Below, piece by piece: positions 9,209 to 18,100 of a stretch of DNA of 64,000 bases; the stretch's first letter is position 1; every line of letters starts with the position of its first letter. Source of the stretch: Vibrio proteolyticus NBRC 13287 (GTDB lineage: Bacteria; Pseudomonadota; Gammaproteobacteria; Enterobacterales; Vibrionaceae). The position numbers were made by a program, and so were the translations under genes. The notes beneath the pieces are model-generated. The model did not search any database. It was not told the DNA's origin and worked only from the letters and a program-made list of their open reading frames with translations. The DNA is taken from assembly GCF_000467125.1 (NCBI RefSeq), contig NZ_BATJ01000008.1, forward strand, positions 62,001 to 126,000. Reading direction: 5' to 3'.

Positions 9209-10312
9209 TCAGTCGATCAGGCCATAAGACTGGCTCAGAACATCAATGATTTCCTGTTTCGGATTTGCGCTGAGGTGAACCGGTTGCCCAGTGATTTTCT
9301 CTGCAATGCCTGTGTAGGTGCGTGAGACCGCCATCAGAGCGTCTTGCGGCAGTTCATTGTCGTGCGCCAATGCTTCACGCTCTGGCATGCGATCTTTATT
9401 CAACAGGATATCCGGGTCAGGGAAGTAGTTGAGCAGAAACTGACGGAAGTCTTCTTTTGAGTTTTCGACTATCTCGCCATTCTGATACGCTTTCGCATCC
9501 CAAATTCGGGAGGAATCTGGTGTGCCAACTTCGTCCATGTAAATCAGCTTCTCCTGACCGGAAGCATCAGTTACATAGCCGAATTCAAATTTGGTATCAA
9601 CAAAGATCTGACCCACGTGAGCCAGTGCTTCACTGATCACACCGAAACCGTCTTTAAGCAAGGTTTCATACTGAGTGATATCCGCCGCCGAGGTGAAGTT
9701 AAACGCAGCGAAATTGTCTTCGATATTCTGACGAGTGATGTTGACATCATCCGCTTCTGGAACGCCCGGAATGCCGCTCAGAATACCTTTAGTCGATGGT
9801 GTGATCAGCAATTCAGGCAATGGTTTGTCTTTCTCGAGCCCCTCCGGTAGTTGAATACCACAGAACTCGCGTTCGCCTTTGGCGTACGCACGCCACATGG
9901 AGCCAGTGATGTACTTGCGGCAAATGGCTTCAATTTTGATCGGTTTCGCTTTTTGAACGATCCAAACAAAAGGGTGAGGGATATCCAAAATATGGCTGTC
10001 GGCCAATCCATGCTGTTGGAAAAGTTTAAACCAGTGATTGGAGATCGCATTTAATGCGGCGCCTTTACCCGGTACTCCTTTCAAACCACCTTCGCCTTTC
10101 CAGATACAGTCAAAAGCGGAAATCCGGTCGCTGATCACCATGATCGCCAGCGGCGCATCCGGGGCGACATTATAGCCTTTTTCTTGAATTAGACGTTTGC
10201 TGTCCTCTTCGGTCAGCCAGTAGACGGAGCGGACTTTACCGCTATGAACCGGTAGGTGGGTACGAATGGGAAGATCGTCGTTTACGGCGAGAACTTGATC
10301 GGCAAGGCTCAT
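9209..10312 (-). CDS. purC: Phosphoribosylaminoimidazole-succinocarboxamide synthase (SAICAR synthase)
   Basis: This 367-residue enzyme of de novo purine synthesis condenses CAIR with aspartate using ATP. It is the long form found in Vibrio and some other bacteria rather than the roughly 237-residue form of E. coli. Recognisable blocks are [10 protein letters not shown] (start of the ATP domain), [28 protein letters not shown], the family motif [10 protein letters not shown], and [15 protein letters not shown] near the C-terminus. The gene stands alone on the minus strand with a consensus-like PurR box about 120 bases upstream, so it is probably repressed by PurR with hypoxanthine or guanine, as is purT in this window. 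Confidence 0.96.
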   Translation of the reverse strand: MSLADQVLAVNDDLPIRTHLPVHSGKVRSVYWLTEEDSKRLIQEKGYNVAPDAPLAIMVISDRISAFDCIWKGEGGLKGVPGKGAALNAISNHWFKLFQQHGLADSHILDIPHPFVWIVQKAKPIKIEAICRKYITGSMWRAYAKGEREFCGIQLPEGLEKDKPLPELLITPSTKGILSGIPGVPEADDVNITRQNIEDNFAAFNFTSAADITQYETLLKDGFGVISEALAHVGQIFVDTKFEFGYVTDASGQEKLIYMDEVGTPDSSRIWDAKAYQNGEIVENSKEDFRQFLLNYFPDPDILLNKDRMPEREALAHDNELPQDALMAVSRTYTGIAEKITGQPVHLSANPKQEIIDVLSQSYGLID

Positions 10313-10431
10313 TGAGACATTCCTATCTAGAGTTAAGAAGCATACAGTCGATGATTTGAGCTTCGATGCTCTGGCTCAAAACACCAGTTCGACAGGCATC
10401 ATACCAGAACTATTTCTGGCTTCCAGACAAA

Positions 10432-10447
10432 AAGCAAACGTTTGCCT
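10432..10447. promoter_or_regulatory. PurR box upstream of purC
   Basis: AAGCAAACGTTTGCCT has the perfect core GCAAACGTTTGC of the gammaproteobacterial PurR operator (consensus ACGCAAACGTTTGCGT from established knowledge). It lies between purC and the sulA terminator. Confidence 0.85.
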
Positions 10448-10492
10448 TAAAATGTCATGCCACCGACTGAGATCAAAAATAGGCATAATAGA

Positions 10493-10523
10493 TAGAAAAA
10501 AGCCTCCTTACAGGCGGAGGCGC
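10493..10523 (-). terminator. Intrinsic terminator of sulA
   Basis: Read on the minus strand, the stem GCCTCC/GGAGGC is followed by six T residues. It lies about 60 bases downstream of the sulA stop. Confidence 0.8.
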
Positions 10524-10582
10524 AAAGACAGTCAAAAGCATGGCAGTGGGTATCACACATCGCTGTCGATTCGTTGAACTTG

Positions 10583-10978
10583 TTAATGGTACTGTTTGGT
10601 TCTGCCTTCAACGAAAAACACTTCACAGTGATGCACACGACCAAAGTCTTTCAACAGGTGCTGATTGACCACATCAATTTGATTCGATGCCACAACGGCA
10701 CTAGCATTGCCTGATTTGATCGCTTTTATCACGATCTCCAGTTCAGACTGAGATCGGGAAGGCTTCATCTGAATGATTTTGTTGCAGCTGACGTTAGACG
10801 CTGCAAATTGCTTGTAATCCGGACGAGGACACTCGGCGGTAAACAAAATCCATTGACCCTGAGACGATAAACCTGCCAGACGTTGCAGGGCTTCCCGAGG
10901 GATCTTCATCGGTTCAGTCGGTTGCGCCAATACATTGTATTTAGAAAATGAAGTTGAGTGTGTATGTGCCTGAAACAT
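10583..10978 (-). CDS. sulA: SOS-induced cell-division inhibitor SulA
   Basis: This 131-residue protein matches the RecA-fold SulA family in layout: a poorly conserved N-terminus, then LQRLAGLSSQGQWILFTAEC, a core with KIIQMKPSRSQSELEIVIKA, and a C-terminal segment containing SAVVASNQI. SulA binds FtsZ monomers and blocks Z-ring formation during DNA damage. The assignment is strengthened by a perfect LexA box 25-40 bases upstream of the start codon. AGGA lies about ten bases before the ATG. Similarity to the E. coli protein is modest by eye, so the name rests on fold pattern, size and the operator together. Confidence 0.85.
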   Translation of the reverse strand: MFQAHTHSTSFSKYNVLAQPTEPMKIPREALQRLAGLSSQGQWILFTAECPRPDYKQFAASNVSCNKIIQMKPSRSQSELEIVIKAIKSGNASAVVASNQIDVVNQHLLKDFGRVHHCEVFFVEGRTKQYH

Positions 10979-11002
10979 AACTTAACTGTCCTTATATACA
11001 TG

Positions 11003-11018
11003 CTGTATGTGTATACAG
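11003..11018. promoter_or_regulatory. LexA (SOS) box of sulA
   Basis: CTGTATGTGTATACAG matches the CTGT-N8-ACAG LexA operator exactly, with TA after the right half as in strong SOS boxes. It lies just upstream of the sulA start. Confidence 0.93.
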
Positions 11019-11216
11019 TAGTTTTAAATAAGGAACTGATCAAGTGGTTTTTGTGTGGGGGATAGGGATAGTCGACTGGATAAATGAGAGTTTTCTTATC
11101 CAACTATATGTAAAATAAAGATTATTTATTGGTTTCGGTGCGGGGTTTAACATTGGAAAATGTATGATGATTTGTGACCGGATATACAGTTTTGTCTTGT
11201 GCCGATGTCAGAAAAG

Positions 11217-11230
11217 TACTGTATACAGTA
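11217..11230. promoter_or_regulatory. 14-bp perfect palindrome of unknown role
   Basis: TACTGTATACAGTA is a perfect palindrome resembling a LexA box with the centre shortened (CTGT-N2-ACAG). It is over 200 bases from sulA and not in the promoter of any gene I can see. Confidence 0.4.
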
Positions 11231-11273
11231 GTGAGTGTGACCTTGGGGAAGAAGGATGAGACGAAGGAAAAGT

Positions 11274-11298
11274 CAATAAGCGCCAACGGGCGCTTATT
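11274..11298 (-). terminator. Hairpin after the zinc-ribbon gene, probable terminator
   Basis: AATAAGCGCC/GGCGCTTATT forms a 10-bp stem ten bases after the stop of the small minus-strand gene. The following T tract on the minus strand is interrupted (GACTTTTCC), so efficiency is uncertain. Confidence 0.6.
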
Positions 11299-11307
11299 AT
11301 CGGGTTG

Positions 11308-11493
11308 TTAACGTGGCTGAATTTGCTGACGTTCTCTGTGCTGAAGCTCTGCGAGGTTAAACTGGCGTACATCCAGTGAAGCTAGGTCATTGCAATTTTT
11401 GCATGAGTGGTGTGCTTTGCCGTCAATGTACTCATGCTTTGTCAGCAAGTTTGGCTTTTTGCACCAGTCGCAGATTCCTTCAATAGTAAACAT
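11308..11493 (-). CDS. Small CxxC...CxxC zinc-ribbon-like protein, function unknown
   Basis: This 61-residue protein has two cysteine pairs, CDWC near residue 8 and CKNC near residue 32, with HH just before the second pair. This suggests a single structural zinc site; the rest is hydrophilic with a glutamine/arginine-rich tail. I chose the ATG at 11493 because GGGAG lies about five bases upstream; an in-frame ATG further out (11526) has no ribosome site. I do not recognise a named family. It is monocistronic, ends in a hairpin, and lies between sulA and the Sel1/J-domain gene. Small zinc-ribbon proteins of this kind may bind nucleic acid or protein, but nothing here shows which. Confidence 0.75.
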   Translation of the reverse strand: MFTIEGICDWCKKPNLLTKHEYIDGKAHHSCKNCNDLASLDVRQFNLAELQHRERQQIQPR

Positions 11494-11584
11494 AGTCTCT
11501 CCCACCTGTGTTGAGTTAGGTGTCATTTTCGGCGGCGATTATGACATAGTTGCCTAACACGAGTTAACTATTTGTTACTCAGAG

Positions 11585-11655
11585 TGCGAGAGTGATCGTT
11601 TGCGTCAGTCCTTCTGATTTCGGGCTGTGTGAAACTTAATCACTCGGCTTTTTTT
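11585..11655 (+). ncRNA. Candidate small RNA ending in an orphan plus-strand terminator
   Basis: A strong intrinsic terminator (stem GCTGTGTGA at 11624-11632 against TCACTCGGC at 11640-11648, then seven T) points along the plus strand, but no plus-strand gene precedes it: both neighbours are on the minus strand. A weak promoter-like pair (TTGCCT at 11550, TGTTAC at 11573) would start a transcript of about 70 bases. The 5' end is a guess. Confidence 0.35.
11624..11655 (+). terminator. Plus-strand intrinsic terminator without an upstream gene
   Basis: A nine-pair stem with one mismatch and a seven-base loop is followed directly by TTTTTTT. On the minus strand the hairpin is not followed by T, so it does not serve the adjacent minus-strand gene. 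Confidence 0.65.
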
Positions 11656-11665
11656 AGATGTGTAA

Positions 11666-12634
11666 CTATTTATTAACAATCTTAAGTACCGTTTTCAACG
11701 CACTGTTGAGGCGCTTCATCTCTTCCTCACTGCCTTTTGAGTCGGGATGATATAGCCGGGACAACTGCTTATAACGTAGCTTGATTTTTCTATTGTCGAG
11801 TTTGTCGTCAACGGTGAATCCAAGCATCGCAAATGCAGTGGCCGTTTTGGCGTCTTCTAGTCTCGAAGGGGGGACGTTAGCCTGAGGTGGGTTTTGTGCA
11901 AGCTTAAGTTGCCTGAACAAGATTTGCAGCTGTTTTTTGAGTTTCAGTAACTCGGCGTCTTTGTCCTCAACCTGACGCATTAACGTTTCACCTTCCACTA
12001 CGTCATACTCATTTTCCGCTCGCTGTTTGCCTAGTCGGAAAGCGGCGTAGAGCAATACAGTCAACAGCAGCATGCCAGCGGGAATGAGATAAATCTTAGA
12101 TAACCACGTGAAAGGAGAGGAAAGGGGCTGATCGTCAGAAAGTTGGTTGAGTGCCTTGAATTGATCAAGTTGCTTGGCGCGCTGTCGGTTAAACCTGATT
12201 TCCAGTAATCGGGAGTAGGCACTTTCTGCATCGGCATTGCGTTGTGCGGCAAGTTGATACCAGCCCAGTGCGATGTCCGTTGCGTGCTTGCTTTCGAACC
12301 ACTGGCCAAGCTCATATTGGGCGTCAACGTCTCCCTGGGTGGCCGCACGATTCAGCCAAAACATGCCTTCGGCAACGTCTTGATCGACACCGTGACCATC
12401 CAGATAAGCGTGTCCCAATCTGGCCTGCGCGGTCAGGTTACCGTTGTCTGCACTGCGTTGTAACCAATAGAAGGCATCACTGGCTTTTTCGCCAGGCGTG
12501 GTTTGGTAGTAGTGAGCCAGTTCTAACTGAGCGGCAGGGTCGTTGCGTTTTGCCTGATCCAGCAAACTGGGTGCCGGCCCGGCAACGGAAAATGCAGAAA
12601 AAAGAACTAGGAAAGGGAGTAACGGCTTCACCAT
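11666..12634 (-). CDS. Membrane-anchored Sel1-repeat protein with C-terminal J-domain
   Basis: This 322-residue protein begins with a signal-peptide-like hydrophobic stretch. Three to four Sel1/TPR-like repeats follow at about residues 30-170 (AQARLGHAYLDGHGVDQDVA, WLNRAATQGDVDAQYELGQW). There is one clear membrane helix at about 183-203, a coiled coil rich in K/E/L (about 215-250), and a C-terminal J-domain with the diagnostic HPD motif (LSRLYHPDSKGSEEEMKRLN). Positive residues after the membrane helix predict periplasmic Sel1 repeats and a cytoplasmic J-domain, which would recruit and stimulate a DnaK-type Hsp70. The architecture is unusual; the client or signal is unknown. It is monocistronic, with GGAAG before the ATG. 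Confidence 0.85.
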   Translation of the reverse strand: MVKPLLPFLVLFSAFSVAGPAPSLLDQAKRNDPAAQLELAHYYQTTPGEKASDAFYWLQRSADNGNLTAQARLGHAYLDGHGVDQDVAEGMFWLNRAATQGDVDAQYELGQWFESKHATDIALGWYQLAAQRNADAESAYSRLLEIRFNRQRAKQLDQFKALNQLSDDQPLSSPFTWLSKIYLIPAGMLLLTVLLYAAFRLGKQRAENEYDVVEGETLMRQVEDKDAELLKLKKQLQILFRQLKLAQNPPQANVPPSRLEDAKTATAFAMLGFTVDDKLDNRKIKLRYKQLSRLYHPDSKGSEEEMKRLNSALKTVLKIVNK

Positions 12635-12654
12635 CGGATTGCTTCCATCAATAA

Positions 12655-12684
12655 CAAAGGACTCAGTATTGCTACTGAGTCCTG
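12655..12684 (-). terminator. Hairpin after the OmpA-like lipoprotein gene
   Basis: AGGACTCAGTA/TACTGAGTCCT is a perfect 11-bp stem with a TTGC loop, eight bases after the stop. The minus-strand T tract is short, so it may also act as an mRNA-stabilising hairpin. Confidence 0.7.
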
Positions 12685-12691
12685 AATGTTA

Positions 12692-13360
12692 CTATTTTAG
12701 CGGAAGAATTTGAATTTCCACTCGGCGGTTGCATGCGCGACCTTCAGATGTGCCGTTGGTACAGATAGGATTACGTTCGCCGTAACCACGTGCGATGGCA
12801 CGGCCAGACGCTACACCCTGAGACAAGAGGTAAGAACGCACAGATTCAGCGCGACGTTCAGACAGTGACTGGTTGTAGGTGTCACTACCCGTGTTGTCCG
12901 TGTAACCGCTGATCACCAGGCTGGTATCCGGATATTCGACCAGGATTCGGGCTACGCCGGTCAAAGTGTTATGGATGCTGCTGTTCAGTTGGTATGAGTT
13001 GGTATCAAAACCAATGCCGTTTTGCATACGCAGCACCAATTGGTTTTCACCGACACGCTGAACCTGAACACCCGAGTTTAAAAGTTGTTTACGCAGCGCC
13101 GCTTCCTGTTGGTCGAAGTAGTAACCTACGCCACCACCAACCGCAGCGCCACCAGCCGCACCCCACAGGGCATGCTGACGACGTTCTTTGGCATCGTCAC
13201 CTGTAGCCAGACCTACTGCCGCACCTGCCAGCGCTCCCCAAAGAGCCCCTTTTGTTGCAGAGTTGGTTTCAGTTTCGCCAGTTGTGGCATCCTGACGCTG
13301 AGTAGCCTGACAGCCGGACAGGATGACTGCAACGGCAAGAGCAAGCGTTAATTTTTTCAC
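12692..13360 (-). CDS. Glycine-zipper / OmpA-domain lipoprotein
   Basis: This 222-residue lipoprotein has a short signal peptide ending in the lipobox ILSGC. A glycine-zipper segment follows at about residues 45-80 (GALWGALAGAAVGLATGD, then GAAGGAAVGGGVGYYF), and a C-terminal OmpA/Pal peptidoglycan-binding domain with VISGYTDNTGSDTYNQSLSE and the arginine motif GRACNRRVEIQI. It should anchor the outer membrane to peptidoglycan. The start is a GTG at 13360 with GGAGAG seven bases upstream; longer in-frame starts would place residues before a normal lipoprotein signal. It belongs to the YiaD/YfiB-like group; I give no gene name. Confidence 0.88.
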   Translation of the reverse strand: MKKLTLALAVAVILSGCQATQRQDATTGETETNSATKGALWGALAGAAVGLATGDDAKERRQHALWGAAGGAAVGGGVGYYFDQQEAALRKQLLNSGVQVQRVGENQLVLRMQNGIGFDTNSYQLNSSIHNTLTGVARILVEYPDTSLVISGYTDNTGSDTYNQSLSERRAESVRSYLLSQGVASGRAIARGYGERNPICTNGTSEGRACNRRVEIQILPLK

Positions 13361-13473
13361 CGTAATCTCTCCGTGTGTTTTTTTCAGATTAACACCCAAA
13401 GAATAAACGCTTTACTAATACTTATGTCAAACCGGATAAGTATAAATTGACCTAATGCTAAAAATGCTGACGT

Positions 13474-14157
13474 TTATTTAAGCATTTTGGGCGCTTGCGC
13501 ACCATCTATCGGTCTGTTAACAGATACCGTGCGGCCTTTTTTTAACCCTTTTTCGTAATCGTCTGTGAGGTTTTTCATTGCCTCGCGTAGCTGCTGTTTG
13601 AACGTTTCCCGATCGATATTCTTAAATTCTTTATCGATGTAGTTGTTGATTTTATTGGCCGACTCTTCATCAGGCGTAATGATGGGTAACTTTTCTAAAG
13701 CCCCCTCAACCCAACCGGAAACGAACGAGTTTACCCGACGGGTGACCTCCCCGTTTGAGGTGCCGCTGCCAGCAAAGCTGTTACGGAACTGGCCTGTCTG
13801 TTCATTCATTTCGCGATAGATGATATCGAAGGCAAACGCGGCAAAGATGGCACGATCTGCTTCACCGATAAATTCACACCGCTTTAGGCCTTTGTGATTG
13901 ACCAGCACGGCTTCCACACCAAATTTTGTGTTGATGCCACGGATGATACGCAGAAGAGTGGAACTGATATTGGCAGGCAACAAATGAGTCGATTTCGTCT
14001 TGCCCATTTTGATGAATTCAATATCATCTTTGTCCAGACCGTATTTCAGCATTAACCGGTGTGCCATCTTGATGGCATTCGCGGCTTCATTAACGTTGGC
14101 TGAATTGCCAAGTTCCAGGCACTTAGCGATCTTTTTAAGGGCTTTCTGTTTATCCAT
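13474..14157 (-). CDS. DUF2786 domain protein, function unknown
   Basis: This 227-residue cytoplasmic protein has an N-terminal DUF2786 helical domain (residues 1-40: KIAKCLELGNSANVNEAANA, followed by AIKMAHRLMLKYGL). A second region holds GEADRAIFAAFAFDIIYREM and GEVTRRVNSFVSGWVEGALE. The domain is widespread in bacteria and phages, often near mobile DNA, but has no established biochemical role. I chose the ATG at 14157; an upstream in-frame TTG at 14187 is possible, and neither has a strong ribosome site. The last codons overlap a weak hairpin (AAATGCT/AGCATTT). It is followed on the minus strand by the lipoprotein gene with a gap of over 100 bases. Confidence 0.75.
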   Translation of the reverse strand: MDKQKALKKIAKCLELGNSANVNEAANAIKMAHRLMLKYGLDKDDIEFIKMGKTKSTHLLPANISSTLLRIIRGINTKFGVEAVLVNHKGLKRCEFIGEADRAIFAAFAFDIIYREMNEQTGQFRNSFAGSGTSNGEVTRRVNSFVSGWVEGALEKLPIITPDEESANKINNYIDKEFKNIDRETFKQQLREAMKNLTDDYEKGLKKGRTVSVNRPIDGAQAPKMLK

Positions 14158-14231
14158 TGACGAAAAAACGGCTCTCTGTTGAATCAAAAGTCCAACATTT
14201 TACCGTTTTTGGCTTGCGAGGGGAAGAAAGG

Positions 14232-14262
14232 AAAAAACCGCCCTCAATATTGAAAGCGGCGT
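14232..14262 (-). terminator. Intrinsic terminator after the DUF3334 gene
   Basis: Read on the minus strand, the stem CGCCGC...GCGG with an inner TCAATATTGA palindrome is followed by six T, 17 bases after the DUF3334 stop. Confidence 0.75.
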
Positions 14263-14278
14263 TTGTGACAAGAGAAGG

Positions 14279-14956
14279 TTACAGCCCGAGTTCGTCCAGC
14301 AGATCGTCGGCGGAGTTATCGGCTTCCGATTGCGAGCTTTTGTTGCTCATTCTTTGTTGAGTCTGTTCCAAGATGTCGTCCGGGCTTTCATCTTCTGCGA
14401 TTTCAAACTCTTCAAGCTGGATGAATTCCGTTTTATCCATTGCCAGTTCCAGGTAGAAGATGTTGTTGTTCGCGGTGGAGAAAGTGACCCGGCGCGCTTG
14501 TGGGCGATCAAGATTGGTATCCACCTGCAGAATAACCTGTTTGTTGATAGACAGCATCTTAGGCTGGTTTTGCGTGATGTTGGTTTGCAGCTCTTTGCGC
14601 ACTTTATTGGTAAAATCACCCACCAGTTGGTTCATCAGCTCACCCAGCACATCGCCGACTTCATCTGAGGTATGCAGCACAGCCAGTTCCTCTTCTGGCA
14701 TGCCCATATTGCGCATGTAATTGGTGTAAATTTCCAGTGCGGCTTTCGCCGTAAAGTTGATGACAACTAGGCCAGAGAATCCGCCGTCGAACAACACAAA
14801 ACAGCCAAAGTCCGGCTTAAGGCTGGTTTTGCTGATTTTCTGCACCATGGCGGAGTAAGAGACGTGGGAGTTAGTGGCGGAAGAAAGTACGCCTGAAACC
14901 GATTGGCAAAGCTTTAATAAAATGTCTTCGGTGGTGACCACTTTGTTTTTTTTCAT
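14279..14956 (-). CDS. DUF3334 protein resembling CheC/CheX phosphatases
   Basis: This 225-residue protein has a DUF3334-type domain: LCQSVSGVLSSATNSHV, then FGCFVLFDGGFSGLVVINFT, a helical segment, and an acidic tail of about 50 residues (ESPDDILEQTQQR, ADDLLDELGL). The central helix has D102, E106 and N109, with P132 exactly 23 residues after N109. This equals the D/S-x3-E-x2-N-x22-P signature I recall for the CheY-P phosphatases CheC and CheX. I infer a CheX-like fold and possible dephosphorylation of a response regulator, although the gene is not next to other chemotaxis genes. The start ATG at 14956 is clear, with a monocistronic layout and its own terminator. Confidence 0.8.
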   Translation of the reverse strand: MKKNKVVTTEDILLKLCQSVSGVLSSATNSHVSYSAMVQKISKTSLKPDFGCFVLFDGGFSGLVVINFTAKAALEIYTNYMRNMGMPEEELAVLHTSDEVGDVLGELMNQLVGDFTNKVRKELQTNITQNQPKMLSINKQVILQVDTNLDRPQARRVTFSTANNNIFYLELAMDKTEFIQLEEFEIAEDESPDDILEQTQQRMSNKSSQSEADNSADDLLDELGL

Positions 14957-15106
14957 TATGGATTCGCTCTGATAAGAATGATGATGTGAATGCGTGCGTC
15001 TCGATATTTATAGAACATTTCCATTTTGGCACCGAGATTCTGTTTTGATCACCTTTTTAAATGTTGTAAAGTGACGAAACTCAAAGATTAAAATTAAATT
15101 AACCCA

Positions 15107-15125
15107 GTGCTGAGAGGATCAGCAC
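15107..15125 (+). promoter_or_regulatory. 5'-leader hairpin with GGA loop before ydiJ
   Basis: GTGCTG-AGAGGAT-CAGCAC forms a six-bp stem with AGAGGAT in the loop, 18 bases before the ydiJ start, followed by a second GGA in the ribosome site. GGA in a hairpin loop plus GGA at the ribosome site is the typical CsrA arrangement; binding is inferred. Confidence 0.35.
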
Positions 15126-15143
15126 CATAGGGGCAGGAAGCAA

Positions 15144-18100
15144 ATGTTACCAAGACTTGATACTCAGTCCGATGTCGATGCCGTTGTTTTACGTTATCTT
15201 GAGGAGCTGAGAGCCGCTGGTTTCAGCGGTGATATTGAAACTCAGTATGCCAGTCGTCTGGCTGTTTCAACCGACAACAGCGTTTACCAACAACTTCCCC
15301 AAGCGGTGGTACACCCCAAATCCACCGATGATGTCTCACTTCTCGGCAAAATCGCCAGTCAATCTGATTATGAGCGAGTGACTTTCTCACCTCGTGGAGG
15401 CGGCACTGGGACCAACGGTCAATCGTTGACCAAAGGCATCATCGTCGACTTGTCCCGTCACATGAATCAAGTGTTGGAAGTGAACTCCGAAGAAGGCTGG
15501 GTCCGTGTCCAGACTGGTGTGGTGAAAGATCAGCTTAATGATGTGGTACGTCCGTTTGGCTATTTCTTCTCGCCGGACCTGTCGACCAGTAACCGCGCTA
15601 CACTGGGTGGAATGATCAATACCGATGCATCGGGACAGGGGTCACTGAAGTACGGTAAAACGTCGGATCATGTCCTGTCGTTGCAGGCCGTTTTCGCTGA
15701 TGGTTCGATACTGGAATCAGACTTGTCTCATGGGGAGGCGAACCCTGAGACGTTAGCGGCTCAGGCTGTCGATGTCGCTGAGCAGGTATGCCGTAACAAG
15801 CGCGGCCAAATTTTGGATAAGTTCCCGCCGCTCAACCGTTTTTTGACGGGTTATGATCTGAAAAATGCCTTGAATGAACAGGGCGAATTCGATTTTACTC
15901 GCATTTTGTGTGGTTCAGAAGGGTCGTTGGCCTTCATTACCGAAGCCAAGCTCAACCTGACCCCGATCCCGAAAGCGCGCACACTGGTCAATGTGAAGTA
16001 CAACAGCTTCGATTCCGCATTGCGTCATGCAGCTTTTATGGTGGAAGCAAAAGCCCTTTCTGTAGAAACCGTTGACTCAAAAGTGCTCAATCTCGCCAAG
16101 CAGGATATTGTCTGGCATACCGTCAGTGATTTGCTGACCGATGTGCCAGGTAAGGACATGCAGGGCATTAATATGGTTGAGTATGCCGGTCAGGACGAAC
16201 AGGAAGTCGCCGAACAGGTACGCCAACTGACCTTGCAGCTCGATAACATGCTGGAAAGTGAGCAGGCGGGCATCATCGGTTATCAGGTGTGCAGCGATTT
16301 AGCCAGCATCGGTCGCATATACAACATGCGTAAAAAAGCGGTCGGTCTGCTTGGCGCCACCAAAGGTGCGGCTAAGCCCGTGGCGTTTGCAGAAGATACG
16401 TGTGTGCCACCAGAGCATCTGGCTGACTTTATCGTCGAGTTTCGAGAGTTGCTCGACAGTAAGCAGCTTCATTACGGGATGTTTGGTCACGTGGATGCCG
16501 GAGTACTGCATGTACGCCCGGCTCTAGACATGTGTGACCCGTCGCAAGAAGCGTTAATGCACGAGATTTCCGATGACGTGGTCAAGCTGGTGGCCAAATA
16601 TGGTGGTCTGATGTGGGGTGAACACGGTAAGGGGTATCGCTCTGAGTACGGTCCGGCGTTTTTTGGTGAAGAACTGTTTACTGAGTTGCGTCGCGTCAAA
16701 GCCGCGTTTGACCCTCACAACAAGATGAACCCGGGTAAGATCTGTACACCGCTGAACAGTGATGCAGAGCTGGTCAAAGTAACGGGCACCAAGCGGGGGT
16801 ATTTCGACCGTCAGATTGACGTTCAGGTACGTGATAGCTTTAAACAGGCGATGGAGTGTAACGGAAACGGACTGTGTTTTAACTACGATACAGCGTCTCC
16901 GATGTGTCCGTCGATGAAAGTGACCGCTGACCGTCGGCACTCTCCGAAGGGGCGCGCGGGTTTGGTCCGTGAATGGTTACGCCAACTGACGGAGCATGGG
17001 GTAGATATTCTCGATCTCGAAAAGCAGACTCTATTTGCTTCGCCAAGCGTGAAAACCATGATTGATCGGGTGCGCAATACGTTGAACAAACGGCATGAGT
17101 ACGATTTTTCTCACGAAGTGCTGGAAGCCATGAATGGTTGCCTGGCCTGTAAGGCGTGCGCCAGTCAGTGTCCAATTAAAGTGGATGTACCAAGCTTCCG
17201 CTCCCGGTTCCTGAATATCTACTATTCACGTTACCAACGCCCTGCGAAAGATTATCTGGTGGCTAATATTGAATCTGTGCTGCCTGTGATGGCCAAAGCG
17301 CCCAAAGTAGTGAATGCGGCCTTAAAGCAACCTTGGCTGAAACGCCTGACCGCATCGACGGTCGGGTATGTTGATGCGCCGCTGCTGTCGGTCCCCGTTT
17401 TGTCAAAACGATTGAGTGGTTTACCGGTCTTTGATATGCAAAAGCTGGCGTTGCTGTCCAAAGAGGAACGCAGTCAACACGTGTTGATCGTGCAGGACCC
17501 GTTTACCAGTTACTATGACGCCGGTGTGGTGGAAGACTTTGCTCATTTGGTCAAAAAGCTTGGGATGACTCCGGTGTTATTGCCGTTTAAGCCGAATGGT
17601 AAAGCGCAGCACATCAAAGGCTTCCTTCGCCAGTTTGCTGACAGTGCGCACTCAACAGCGGCGTTTCTTGAACAGGTCGCCGATTTGGGGATTGCTATGG
17701 TTGGCGTCGATCCGGCGCTGGTGCTCTGTTACCGCGATGAGTACGCGGAAGTCCTGGGTGACAAGCGGGGCGACTTTGACGTTCTGAATGTCCACGAGTG
17801 GTTGCATCCTCGTTTGCCGTCTTTCCCCGCGGCGGAGGCTGCAGAGAGCGAAGCCTGGTATCTGCTTTCTCATTGTACTGAGAAAACAAAGATGCCGAAT
17901 GCAGAGAAGGAGTGGGGCGCTATTTTTGCTCACTTTGGTGCTAAGCTCAATGCGATCGCTGTCGGATGTTGTGGCATGGCGGGTACATTTGGCCACGAAG
18001 TCGATAAGTTGCAGATGTCGAAAGATATTTATGGCTTAAGCTGGAAACCCAGTCTGGAATCGCTACCGAAAGACCGCTGCCTGATTACGGGGTATTCGTG

